NCBI GenBank assembly: GCA_047631555.1
Contig: JBLHZY010000005.1
Location: 105,233-169,232 of the forward strand
Direction of reading: 5' to 3'
Length of the DNA: 64,000 nucleotides
From: JBLHZY01 sp047631555
Lineage (GTDB): Bacteria; Pseudomonadota; Alphaproteobacteria; Rhodobacterales; Rhodobacteraceae
Part shown: piece by piece, positions 33,984 through 43,700 of the stretch
Position numbering within the stretch: the stretch's first letter is position 1
Layout: each line of letters starts with the position of its first letter
Translations under genes and position numbers: made by a program
Notes under the pieces: model-generated
What the model was told of the DNA's origin: nothing
Databases searched by the model: none
The model's input: the letters and a program-made list of their open reading frames with translations, nothing else

Positions 33984-34607
33984 TTAGCGGCGCCACAGGA
34001 CCGGCGCTTGGATCATGCCTGAATTATCATCCGGACTGTCATCACGCACCGTGCGTTCCGAGACATTTGGCAAGGCGACGAAGGCGGCCCTAAGTTGCTT
34101 AGGGAACATCGTATTTGGGACGCTCTCAAATCCGGGCAGGTCATTCAAAATATCGGTGATCGAATTGGCGCATTGGGCCTTGGGCACGGCGCCGTAGCTT
34201 TGCACTTTTCGCATCGCGAGCGCGGCAACTTCGTGCGAAACCGGAATTGTGTTCTCGATCACGCGGTAAGTCTCGCGGGCATGGTAATCGATGTAAAACT
34301 CGACGGCAGGGGGCGACATGCCAAAGATAACATCATTGCGCTCGGGCAAATGGGGATGCTGAAATGTGCCTGCGGGATCAAAGATAACCCGTTGTTCGGC
34401 GTTGACCATCAGGCCGGAATGCGCGCCTGACCCGTTGTAATTGTTGATCACGGTGAAGAGGGTCAGCGTGGGGCCGCCGGGCGCGACATAGACTGCGCGT
34501 GCAACCTCTGCATCGGGGGCCCATTTTGGCTCTGCCGCGCCGCAAGCCGCAAGGGCAAGCGGGACCATCAGCCAGAGAAAGCGAGCAGAGCGGCGCAAAC
34601 TGATCAT
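33984..34607 (-). CDS. Lipoprotein with possible permuted papain-like (NlpC/P60-type) fold
   Basis: The ATG at 34607 (AAAGGA upstream) gives 207 residues. Lipobox ALAAC with C22, then a beta-rich domain: LTLFTVINNYNGSGAHSGLMVN (H63) and later AQCANSITDIL (C146), with FDPAGTFQHPHLP between. A His in a 'HSGL' strand followed downstream by 'QC.NS' at a helix start is the order seen in permuted papain-fold proteins. The enzymatic role is inference and no family was confirmed. Fully annotated it is a hypothetical lipoprotein. Confidence 0.7.
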   Translation of the reverse strand: MISLRRSARFLWLMVPLALAACGAAEPKWAPDAEVARAVYVAPGGPTLTLFTVINNYNGSGAHSGLMVNAEQRVIFDPAGTFQHPHLPERNDVIFGMSPPAVEFYIDYHARETYRVIENTIPVSHEVAALAMRKVQSYGAVPKAQCANSITDILNDLPGFESVPNTMFPKQLRAAFVALPNVSERTVRDDSPDDNSGMIQAPVLWRR

Positions 34608-34634
34608 TCGATTTCCTTTGCGCCGCACCGCGGA

Positions 34635-34769
34635 TTAACCGTTAAACAAACCAAACAAAACGAGCACTGTGATCGAGACGATCGCGCCCCATGTGACCCA
34701 TTTGATGAAGCCTGCAAATGTCTTTTCCTGAACTTTTGTGTCCATGGAGCCGTGTTTATGTTCTGCCAT
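34635..34769 (-). CDS. aa3-type cytochrome c oxidase subunit IV
   Basis: 44 residues, MAEHKHGSMDTKVQEKTF..., with one membrane helix (about residues 22-42, KWVTWGAIVSITVLVLFGLF). The charged N-terminus plus single helix is the bacterial subunit IV of aa3 oxidase. The other oxidase genes are not in the window. It precedes the lipoprotein gene on the same strand. Confidence 0.9.
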   Translation of the reverse strand: MAEHKHGSMDTKVQEKTFAGFIKWVTWGAIVSITVLVLFGLFNG

Positions 34770-34872
34770 TGGGCCTGTCCTTCTAAATACTGTTGCAAAG
34801 GAATTAGACGATTCCGCCGCCTATGTCACGCAGGGGATGCGTGCAATTGCGCCGCAGGGGGCAAAAGGCGCG

Positions 34873-35349
34873 TTAGCCCTCTTCGAGATCCGCCACGAGG
34901 CGAAAGCCGATGCGTTGGGGCTCTTCATGTTCGGACTCTTTTGGCAGGGCGCGCAGCATCACATTGAGTTGGCTGACATGCTGGATCAGCTGGGTTTTGG
35001 TTCCCGTGGCATCAGAGCCATAAAAAGTGATAATATCGGGATCGAAATAGCCCATGCCCTCGATCCGCAGCTCGCCAGAGTTGGAACCCGCGAATCCCAT
35101 CGCCACCTCTTGCTCGTTATCGAGTTGCTCTTCGAAATTCTGGATATAAAGCACGAGGCGCTCATAGGCCCATTCAGCAGGCGACTTCTGCTCAACCGGC
35201 TTGCGGGTAACCGCTTCGGGCAATGGCTTTTGCTCGGCCGAGGCGGGAGTTGTGGGATCAGCATGGACCACGCGCGCGCAGGGCATTGCGCTAGCCTCAT
35301 GGGCTTCGGCGGTGGTCGAAATCACAGCTGTGTGTTTTTTGCCGGGCAT
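34873..35349 (-). CDS. Conserved hypothetical protein (possibly DUF6173)
   Basis: 158 residues. The first 55 are low-complexity, rich in Ala, Pro and Glu. A compact domain follows: AEWAYERLVLYIQNFEEQLDNEQEVAMGFAGS, LRIEGMGYFDPDIITFYG, TKTQLIQHVSQLNVMLRALPK, EPQRIGFRL. It resembles an uncharacterised Rhodobacteraceae family that I recall as DUF6173. The function is unknown. It lies 42 bp downstream of the MBL-fold gene on the same strand. Confidence 0.7.
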   Translation of the reverse strand: MPGKKHTAVISTTAEAHEASAMPCARVVHADPTTPASAEQKPLPEAVTRKPVEQKSPAEWAYERLVLYIQNFEEQLDNEQEVAMGFAGSNSGELRIEGMGYFDPDIITFYGSDATGTKTQLIQHVSQLNVMLRALPKESEHEEPQRIGFRLVADLEEG

Positions 35350-35391
35350 CTACGGCTCCTTTTGCGCGTCATTGGCAGCGCGATGGCGAGG

Positions 35392-36426
35392 CTAGATCGC
35401 CTGCCAAAGCCAAGCATCATCGCTGGCGCGCCGCCTTCGCGATACTTTGCCCTCAGCCAGCAAGTGATTGCAATGCGCAACCGCCTCAACCAGCGCCAGC
35501 CCGTATTCACCATCGCCGATATTTCGCTTGAACAAGGTCGAGAAACACTCGGCCGATGTGGCGGGCGTTTCAAGGAATTTATGCAAGCGTTTGAGCGCGC
35601 TGTGATGATTGTCGATCAACTGGCGCACGCGGGTTGGCAGGCCGGTAAACGGCAGCTTATGCCCCGGCAAGACGAGCTGTCCCTCAACCGCAAATGCCCC
35701 AAGCCGCACGCAAGCCTCGAGCCATTCGCCAAGCGGATCAGCGCCCGGCTCGGTTGCATGAACGCCGACATTGGGCGAGATCGAGGCAAGCAATTGATCG
35801 CCGCCAAGGACGATTTTGCCATCCTCAGACCAAAGCGTTGCATGTTCGGGCGCGTGGCCATTGCCCATGCGCACAGCCCAATTGCGGCCCGCAAGATGGA
35901 TCGTTTCGCCCTCTTGGATGCGCTTATAGCCCAAGGGCAGCGGCGTGATCGCATCGGCGAAATTGAAGGGCCGTTCAGCAAGGCGCTTTTGATAGACCTC
36001 GGCATCCATTCCCGCGCCGCGCCAAAAGGCCAGCGTCTCGGGGGCGGGGACTTCTTGGACATCCAGCAGCAACATCCGCGCCATCAGATAGCTTGTGCGC
36101 GTTGTGATCAGCTCGGCGCCATGCTCAGCGACAAACCAGCCCGCAAGGCCGATGTGATCGGGATGGTGGTGCGTGACCAAAACGCGCGCAATCGGGGCGC
36201 CGCTCATCGGGCCTGCCATCGCGGCCAGCCAAACATCGCGCTGACCTTGCGTATCAAACCCTGTGTCGATGATCGTCCAACCATCCGCATCGCGCAGCGC
36301 ATAGCAATTAACGTGATCCAGCCGCATCGGCATGGGCATCCGGATCCAAAGGATCCCATCAGCAACTTCGGTCACGCTGCCCGGTTCAGGGGCATCGCCA
36401 AAAGGATAGCGAATGGGATCGGCCAT
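35392..36426 (-). CDS. Metallo-beta-lactamase-fold hydrolase
   Basis: 344 residues from the ATG at 36426, whose ATGA overlaps the acyl-CoA dehydrogenase stop. The metal motif is THHHPDHIG, with IIDTGFD before it, GHAPEHATLW and GGDQLLASISPNVGV after it, and LPGHKLPF. The C-terminal winged-helix-like part matches the LACTB2/MBL group. It may hydrolyse a thioester, given the coupled acyl-CoA dehydrogenase, but the substrate is unknown. Confidence 0.85.
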   Translation of the reverse strand: MADPIRYPFGDAPEPGSVTEVADGILWIRMPMPMRLDHVNCYALRDADGWTIIDTGFDTQGQRDVWLAAMAGPMSGAPIARVLVTHHHPDHIGLAGWFVAEHGAELITTRTSYLMARMLLLDVQEVPAPETLAFWRGAGMDAEVYQKRLAERPFNFADAITPLPLGYKRIQEGETIHLAGRNWAVRMGNGHAPEHATLWSEDGKIVLGGDQLLASISPNVGVHATEPGADPLGEWLEACVRLGAFAVEGQLVLPGHKLPFTGLPTRVRQLIDNHHSALKRLHKFLETPATSAECFSTLFKRNIGDGEYGLALVEAVAHCNHLLAEGKVSRRRRASDDAWLWQAI

Positions 36427-38156
36427 CAGGAGGCCAGGTCTTCGACGCTCAGAGCATAGAGGCCAGCGGCGCCTTCGCGGGTATGTTCCAAGAGGGCCGC
36501 ATGTTCGGGCAGGAGGCGCTCGATGTAAAAGGCTGCAAGGCGGGTGCGCGGGCCAGCGGCACCGCTGGCTTGTTCGGCAATCGCAGATTTCAGATGGTAA
36601 TGCGCACCAAGCACGCGGGCAAAGGCGCGCAGGTAGGGCACAGCGCCGGCAAAGCGGTCGTTGAAATCGCTCTGACCAACCAACCATTCGGTTGTTTCGC
36701 GCAGGGTTTCCGCGGCATTCCAAACGCTTTGGGTCAGGTCGGGCAAAGCGCAACGTGCCGCCTCGGCGCCAGCTTCAATCTCATCCAAAAGGCGATAAGC
36801 GGCCTCGCCCCCATCCATCATTTTGCGTGCAACAAGGTCCATCGCTTGGATGCCGTTGGTGCCCTCATAAATCTGTGTCACCCGCACATCGCGGGCAAAT
36901 TGCGACGCGCCGGTTTCCTCGATAAAGCCCATGCCGCCATGAACTTGGACGCCTTCTTGCGCGACCGCATGGCCAACATCTGTGCCAAAGGCTTTGGCAA
37001 TTGGGGTTAGGAAAGCCGCGCGCGCCGACCATTCTGCATCATTCGTGGCGCGGGTCATATCGATGGCAATCCCGCAAGCCATCGCGATGGCGCGGGCCGC
37101 ATATGTATCGGCCTTCATCGAGGCCAGCATGCGGCGCACATCCGCGTGATCAATGATCGCACCGGTTGCGCCTTCTTTGATCATCGAGGCGCCCTGCTTG
37201 CGATCGAGCGCGTATTCATAGGCCTTCTGATAAGCCGCTTCGGCGATCCCGATCCCCTGCATCCCGACATTAAGGCGGGCGTTGTTCATCATCGTAAACA
37301 TCGCCTTCATACCGCCGTTTTCGCCGCCAACCATCCAGCCTTTGGCGCCGTCGAACTGCATCACAGCAGTGGGCGATCCGTGCAGGCCGGTTTTATGCTC
37401 TAGGCTGACAACTTTCAGCGTATTTGCCACGCCGGGATTGCCATTTTCATCGGGAATATTGCGCGGCACCATGAAGAGGCTGATGCCTTTTGTGCCCGGC
37501 GCGCCATCGGGGAGACGGGCAAGCACGAGGTGGCAAATATTGCCCATGAAATCTGCATCGCCCCAGCTGATGAAAATCTTCTGGCCGCTGATCGCATAGG
37601 TGCCATCGCCATTGGGTTCCGCCTTGGAGCGCAGCGCGCCCACGTCTGATCCAGCGCCCGGCTCTGTGAGGTTCATTGTGCCCGACCATTCGCCGGAAAT
37701 CAGCTTGGGCAGGTAAAGTTCTTTGATCTCGTCACTGGCGTGATGCTCAAGCGCTTCGATCTGGCCTTGGGTCAGCAATGGGTTCAGGCCAAGCGACAGG
37801 CAAGCCCCCGACATCATGTCATTCACCGCTGTTGAGATCACAACCGGCAGGCCCATTCCGCCATATTGCGGCGCGGCCGAGATGCCGACCCAGCCGCCCT
37901 CGGCCATCTGCGAAAATGCCTCGGCAAAGCCCGGCGAGGTGCGCACTTTGCCGTTTTCCAGCCGCGCGCCTTCCAGATCACCATTGCGGTTGAGCGGGGC
38001 GAGAACCTCATCGCAAAGCCGCCCTGCCTCGCTAAGAATTGCCGATGTCATATCCGGGGTTGCCTCGGCAAACATGTCCGTCGCGGCCACTTGATCGAGG
38101 CCGACAATATGATCAAACAGGAACTGGATATCTTTGACTGGGGCGCGATACGGCAT
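36426..38156 (-). CDS. Acyl-CoA dehydrogenase, DmdC-like
   Basis: 576 residues, longer than ordinary short-chain acyl-CoA dehydrogenases because of an extra C-terminal domain (about 465-576). Motifs include MNLTEPGAGSDVGALRSKA, GQKIFISWGDADF, and VHGGMGFIEETGASQFARDVRVTQIYEGTNGIQAMDLV. The architecture matches the 3-methylmercaptopropionyl-CoA dehydrogenase (DmdC) of DMSP demethylation, but close paralogues act on other acyl-CoAs, so I do not assign a symbol. First gene of a leftward operon with the MBL hydrolase. Confidence 0.85.
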   Translation of the reverse strand: MPYRAPVKDIQFLFDHIVGLDQVAATDMFAEATPDMTSAILSEAGRLCDEVLAPLNRNGDLEGARLENGKVRTSPGFAEAFSQMAEGGWVGISAAPQYGGMGLPVVISTAVNDMMSGACLSLGLNPLLTQGQIEALEHHASDEIKELYLPKLISGEWSGTMNLTEPGAGSDVGALRSKAEPNGDGTYAISGQKIFISWGDADFMGNICHLVLARLPDGAPGTKGISLFMVPRNIPDENGNPGVANTLKVVSLEHKTGLHGSPTAVMQFDGAKGWMVGGENGGMKAMFTMMNNARLNVGMQGIGIAEAAYQKAYEYALDRKQGASMIKEGATGAIIDHADVRRMLASMKADTYAARAIAMACGIAIDMTRATNDAEWSARAAFLTPIAKAFGTDVGHAVAQEGVQVHGGMGFIEETGASQFARDVRVTQIYEGTNGIQAMDLVARKMMDGGEAAYRLLDEIEAGAEAARCALPDLTQSVWNAAETLRETTEWLVGQSDFNDRFAGAVPYLRAFARVLGAHYHLKSAIAEQASGAAGPRTRLAAFYIERLLPEHAALLEHTREGAAGLYALSVEDLAS

Positions 38157-38274
38157 CAGGGGCTCCTCATTCGCGGCTTGGCATCAGGCCTGCGCGCGAT
38201 TATGCGTATGATTGTTTTGTCCAGACCCTAGTCAAACCCGCAACAAGCACCAACCAGGACGCAGCGTCACAGAT

Positions 38275-39225
38275 ATGGCCTTAAAAACCGCGCTTTTGAA
38301 AGACACCCCTGAGGGAATTGCAAGTGCTGCCAAAGTCCTGTCTTTGGGGGGGCTTTGCGCCTTTCCAACAGAGACGGTTTATGGGCTTGGGGCGGATGCG
38401 CGCAATGACCGGGCCGTGGCGCGGATATTTGAGGCCAAGGCGCGGCCGCATTTCAACCCTTTGATCGTGCATTTGCCCTCTTTGGAGGCGGCCGAGCAGT
38501 TTGCCGTTTTCAACGATGCGGCGCGCGCGTTGGCGAATGCGTTTTGGCCCGGGCCGCTGACGCTGGTTTTGCCGCTGCGCGAGGGATCTGGCCTTTCGCC
38601 GCTGGTGACTGCTGGACTTGAAAGCATTGCGATCCGCGTTCCGGCGCATCCCTTAGCCGTTCAAATTTTGCGCGCTTTTGGCGGGCCTGTTGCGGCCCCT
38701 TCGGCCAACCCATCCGGCAAGATAAGCCCAACACGGGCCGAACATGTGCTCAGCGGGCTGAGCGGGCGGATAGAGGCGGTTTTGGATGGCGGGGCTTGTG
38801 ATGTTGGGCTGGAAAGCACGATTGTTGGGCTGACGGGCGCGCCTGTTTTGCTGCGCCCCGGCGGGCTTCCTTTGGAGGCGATTGAGGCATGTCTGGCTGC
38901 ACCACTGGCCACGCAGGATGCCCAAGCGGCGATCAATGCGCCGGGGCAACTGGCCTCGCACTATGCGCCGGATGCGCTGATGCGGCTGAATGCGGATGCG
39001 GCTCAACCGGGCGAGGTTTTGCTTGGGTTTGGGGCGGTTGAGGATGCGGCGATCAACCTTTCGCCATCAGGGGATTTGGTTGAGGCGGCGGCGGCGCTAT
39101 TTCATGCCTTGCGCGAGCTGGATGCGCGCGGGGTGAGCAAAATTGCCGTCTCTCCCATTCCGATGCGTGGGCTTGGCGTTGCGATCAATGACAGGCTTTC
39201 GCGTGCGGCGGCTGAGCGCCCTTAA
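38275..39225 (+). CDS. L-threonylcarbamoyladenylate synthase
   Basis: 316 residues from the ATG at 38275. The YrdC domain (about residues 10-205) has FPTETVYGLGADA and KARPHFNPLIVHLPS. A C-terminal Sua5 domain (about 220-316) has SHYAPDA, so this is the long Sua5/YwlC type. It makes the TC-AMP intermediate for t6A37 on ANN-decoding tRNAs. Its stop codon overlaps yqgE's stop in a TTAA. Confidence 0.93.
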   Translation: MALKTALLKDTPEGIASAAKVLSLGGLCAFPTETVYGLGADARNDRAVARIFEAKARPHFNPLIVHLPSLEAAEQFAVFNDAARALANAFWPGPLTLVLPLREGSGLSPLVTAGLESIAIRVPAHPLAVQILRAFGGPVAAPSANPSGKISPTRAEHVLSGLSGRIEAVLDGGACDVGLESTIVGLTGAPVLLRPGGLPLEAIEACLAAPLATQDAQAAINAPGQLASHYAPDALMRLNADAAQPGEVLLGFGAVEDAAINLSPSGDLVEAAAALFHALRELDARGVSKIAVSPIPMRGLGVAINDRLSRAAAERP

Positions 39226-39797
39226 GCGTGGCCCGCATCGCCCGAAAGCATGATCGGCTCAACGCCCATTGAGCGCAGCGCCGCTTCCCATTTGCCGCCA
39301 TCAGACCCGCCAAAAACAACAGCAGGATCAGCCGCGCAAGAGAGCCAGCCGTTTTGGCCAATCTCATCTTCAATTTGCCCCGGCCCCCAGCCTGCATATC
39401 CAAGCGTCAGGATGCGCTTTGCGGGGCCCTGCCCTTTGGCAATGTCGGCCAAAATATCGCGCGTCGCGGTCATTGAGAAATCAGGATCAATCCGCAGGGT
39501 TGAACCCTCGGATTGATAGTCGCAGGAATGCAAAACAAAGCCGCGCCCGTGCTCAACCGGCCCGCCAAAATGAACACCAAGCCCATGGCGCCCGTCGCCC
39601 CGCTCGATCTCAAGCTGCTCCAAGAGATCATCAAAGGCGATCTCGGAAACGGGTTTGTTAACGATCAGCCCCATGGCCCCTTCGGGCGAATGGGCGCAGA
39701 TATAAACAACGCTGGTTTCAAAGCGGGTATCGGCCATGCCGGGCATTGCGATGAGCAACATCCCTGTCAGATCAATTTCACTTTGCGGCATTTCCAT
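39222..39797 (-). CDS. YqgE/AlgH-family protein
   Basis: 191 residues from the ATG at 39797 (39791 is possible two codons later). Family motifs: LTGMLLIAMPGMADTRFETSVVYICAHS, GAMGLIVNKP, HFGGPVEHGRGFVLHS, LGYAGWGPGQIEDEI and GWLSC. The molecular function is unresolved for this widely conserved family. Convergent with the TC-AMP synthase gene. Confidence 0.92.
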   Translation of the reverse strand: MEMPQSEIDLTGMLLIAMPGMADTRFETSVVYICAHSPEGAMGLIVNKPVSEIAFDDLLEQLEIERGDGRHGLGVHFGGPVEHGRGFVLHSCDYQSEGSTLRIDPDFSMTATRDILADIAKGQGPAKRILTLGYAGWGPGQIEDEIGQNGWLSCAADPAVVFGGSDGGKWEAALRSMGVEPIMLSGDAGHA

Positions 39798-39932
39798 GAG
39801 TGCATATTTGGGCAAAGCGCGGTGGGGTTTCAAGCGAAAGGCGAGCGGGGCGCGCCCATGAGCACAGAAATGTAACAGCGCCGTCGCTCAATTGTGATTT
39901 CCTATATGCGAATTCGCTCATATGTTCGCCCC

Positions 39933-40748
39933 ATGAGAATTCAATATATCTTTGCCGCTCTTGTGGCCCTCGGCCTTCCCGCCGCACCCTCGCTTGCGGA
40001 GGATGATTTGGCCAGCAATGCAGTTGTTGATGTGCTGCCCGGTTGGCGGCAATCCGGCGGCTCGCATATGGCCGCCTTGCGCGTTCGGCTTGCGCCCGGC
40101 TGGAAGACCTATTGGCGCGCGCCTGGCTCTGCGGGCATTCCGCCGCGCTTTGGCTGGACTGGGTCACGCAATCTTCAAAGTGTGAAATTTCACTGGCCTG
40201 TGCCCAAAGTATTTGAGCAAAATGGCATGCGCTCGATTGGCTATACCGATGAGCTGGTGCTTCCGATGGAGTTTACCGCGCGCGACCCATCCGCGCCGAT
40301 CAGCCTTCGCGCCGAGGTCGAGCTTGGGGTTTGCCTTGATATCTGTATGCCGCTGACGGTCCGCGTATCTGCGGAATTGCCGCATCTCAAAGGGGCGGTG
40401 ATCACGCCTGAAATCAACAACGCGCTGCGCAATCGCCCTTCTACGGCGGCGGAGGCCGGTGTTCGCAATATCACCTGTTCCGCTGAGCCGATCTCGGACG
40501 GGATGCGCCTGACGGCCTCGTTTCAGATGCCCTCATTAGGCGGCGGCGAGTTCGCGATTGTTGAGTTGAGCGATCAGACGATTTGGATCGCCGAGGCCGA
40601 AACGACCCGCACCGGAGGGAGCGTGACCGCAAAGGCCGATATGGTCCCGCCGCAAGCCGCGCCCTTCTTGCTGGATCGCTCGGACGTGCGCATCACCATG
40701 CTCGGCAACAAAGGCGCTGTTGATATTCTTGGCTGCGGGGTCCGTTAG
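39933..40748 (+). CDS. Periplasmic DsbD N-terminal-like (ScsB-type) domain protein
   Basis: 271 residues with a signal peptide (about 1-22, MRIQYIFAALVALGLPAAPSLA), then an immunoglobulin-like fold with GWKTYWRAPGSAGIPPRF and LGVCLDICMPL, in which two cysteines are separated by three residues, as in DsbD-alpha/ScsB N-terminal domains. No membrane or thioredoxin domain follows, so it is a stand-alone domain. It may accept electrons from a DsbD-like protein. Convergent overlap with the RND pump gene. Confidence 0.8.
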   Translation: MRIQYIFAALVALGLPAAPSLAEDDLASNAVVDVLPGWRQSGGSHMAALRVRLAPGWKTYWRAPGSAGIPPRFGWTGSRNLQSVKFHWPVPKVFEQNGMRSIGYTDELVLPMEFTARDPSAPISLRAEVELGVCLDICMPLTVRVSAELPHLKGAVITPEINNALRNRPSTAAEAGVRNITCSAEPISDGMRLTASFQMPSLGGGEFAIVELSDQTIWIAEAETTRTGGSVTAKADMVPPQAAPFLLDRSDVRITMLGNKGAVDILGCGVR

Positions 40749-43700
40749 GCCTGTTTGCGCTGCACCAGTGATTGCAGCGTGGCGGCGATTGCGAAGGTCA
40801 GCGCGCTGATGGCAGCCGCGCCCAGCGCAAAGAGCCCAAAGGCCCGGCGCATTGGCGCTTCACTTGCCCCAGAAAGCATATCCGGAAGCCCCCCCGTCGC
40901 CATCACAGACCCCATGGTTGCGGCAAACAAAACGATGATCGCAAGCCCTGCCAAAGCCGTCGGCAACATCGCGAGCCGCCCCTTGCCCGCAATGCGCAAA
41001 GCCCGGCGCAGCGAGGCCATCTGACGCGCGATATCAAGCTGCATCGCAACCATTGCCGGAACGACCAAAAGCACCAGCACCATGCCAAAGCCAAGCCCAT
41101 AAACCAGCGTAATCACGGTCGGTTTGAGGAACTGTGCATCGGCGGATTTTTCATAGAGCAGCGGCGCGAGGCCAAGCACTGTTGTGAGTGTGGTGAGCAT
41201 CACCGGGCGCAGGCGATCGACCGTCCCATCAACAATCGCCGCAAACAGCCCGCGCTCTTCGGCGTATTCATCGATCGTTGTGACCAAGACGATGGAATCG
41301 TTGATGATAATCCCTGTCATCCCGATCAGCCCAACGACGGAGAACATCGAAAGCGGAACCTCCCAAAGCACATGTCCAAAGATCGCGCCAACCAGCCCAA
41401 AGGGGATAATCGCCATGACGACAACAGGCCGCGTCCAGCTTGAGAATATCCACGCGAGTGTAAGGTAAATCCCGACAAGGCAAAGCATAAAGCCGAAAGC
41501 CGCGTCGGACAAAAACTCATCCTCTTGCTCAGAAAGTCCGGCCAATTCATAGGCGACGCCGTGCTCTTCTGCGATGCGCGGCAGGATATCTTCTTCGAGC
41601 TGGCGCATGATTTCGGTGGCTTGCGCGGGATCATCCTCGGACAGATCGCCCGTGACATTGACCAACCGGACGCCGTTTTCGCGCCGCACCGTGGAAAAGC
41701 CGCTTTGTGATCGCACCGAGACGATATCCGCCAGCGGGACATAGGCGCCAGCGGGCGTGCGCAGCTGAGTGCGATCCAGAAAATCAGCGCGCAGCTCGTC
41801 CTTAGGAAGCTCAACCCGGATCGTGGCCGAGCGGACCCCATCGGGAAAACTCGCCGCTTCAATCCCGGCCAAACGGTTGCGCAAAACGCGGCCCAGCGCA
41901 TCAATGGAAAAGCCCAAAGCACGGCCTTGCGGCGTGAGCTCTAGCACCAATTCTTCTTTGTCATAGGCCAGAGAATCCTCAAGCGCGGAAACCTCGGAGA
42001 ATTGCGAAAGCGCCGTTTTGACAGCTTCGGCAGCCTCTTTCAAATCAACCGCCTCTGCGCCCGAAAGCTCAACATCAAGCGCGTCGCCCCCCGGCCCAGA
42101 GCGCCAGCCGCGAAAGCTTACCTCTTCTGCAAGGGGATGATTTTTCACCTCATCTTGAAGGGCGGCGATGAAGGCAAAGCTTGAATAGGGGCGCAGATCG
42201 GCCTCGATCAATTCGATGGAAATCGCGCCAAGCTGATCAGCATCTTTGGTATCAGAGCTGGAAAGGCCGCGCCCTGAGTTGCCGCCGATTTGGGCGACAA
42301 CATAATCCAGCGGATTAACCCCATGTTCGGCCTCGTATTGGGCGGCAACCGCATCCGTGGCGCGCTGCATCTCCTGCATCATCGCAAAGGTATCGGCGCG
42401 GGTCGCCCCCGGCGCCATCGAGAAATTGCCCGAAATTGAGGGTCGCTCCGGGGAGTTAAAGAACCGCCATTGCAAATCACCCCGCACAAAGATTGCCGCT
42501 TGGCTGATAAGGATCGCAATCGCGCCCGCAAGTACCGGATAGCGCGCCCAGATCACCAGCTTCATCAGCGGGCGAAAGGCCTTTTCGCGCAGCCAGCTAA
42601 AGCCGCGATTCACTGTGCGGCTTGGCGCGTCATACCAGTGCGATTGGGCGTTGTGGCCGATGGAATGGGCCATGTGATTGGGCAGAATAAGGAAGCATTC
42701 CACCAGCGAGGCCATCAAAACAACGATCACCGTAAAGGGAATATCGGCGATCAAATTGCCAAAGCGCCCGCCGATCGCCACGAGGCCGAAAAAGGCAATA
42801 ATGGTCGTGATCGTTGCTGAAAACACAGGCGAGAACATGCGGCGCGCGGCATTTTCTGCGGCCTCCATCGGGCTTTCGCCCAAGCGGCGAAGGCGAAAAT
42901 CGGCGTGTTCACCCACGACAATCGCATCATCCACCACGATCCCAAGTGTGATGATCAGCGCAAACAGCGACACCATATTGATGGTCAGCCCAAAGGCATA
43001 CATCAGCGCAATCGCCGTCAGCATTGAGGCCGGAATACCCATGGCAACCCAGAACGCGGTTCGGGCATTTAGGAACAAAAACAACAGCAGCAACACAAGC
43101 CCAAGCCCCATCAAGCCATTGTCCAAAAGGATATTGAGGCGGCCGGTGATGGCATCGGTGCGCGTGCGGATCAGATCCATTTTGACGCCGCCCGGCAAGG
43201 TCAGTTCCATCTGCGCGACAACCTCTTCAACGAGGCCTTGGATTTTGATCGCGTCGCCCGCATCTGAGCGCTCAATCGTGACGCTGATTGCCGGGTTTTC
43301 GCCAACATAGAAGGCAACATTGCGATCCGTCCCCTCGATCCGGATTTGCGCCACATCGCCGATGGTCAGATTGGAGCCATCGCTATTTGAGCGCAGCGTG
43401 ATGGCGGCAATCTGATCGGCGCTGCGCTTGGCAAGCCCGGTGCGAACGCGCGCGCCAGCAGCGCCCATGTCGCCTGCGGGATCGGCCTCGGCCTCCTCGG
43501 AAATTGCGCTGGCGATCTCGGCCATGGTGACGTTGTTGCGGATCAGTGAAAGGGAGGGCACCTCAACGATTGTTGAGGGAGAGGCCACGCCTTGGATCGT
43601 CGTGCGCGTCACCCCTTCGGCAAAAAGCCGCCCGACAAGTTCGTCCGCCAAACGGCCCAATTGATCGACACCGACAGGCCCGGTGATAACAACATCCGTA

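Noticed and set aside
34738..36459. 573-codon plus-strand frame opposite the MBL-fold gene
   Set aside because: The minus strand encodes a clear THHHPDHIG hydrolase and a conserved small protein over the same bases; the plus frame is compositional.
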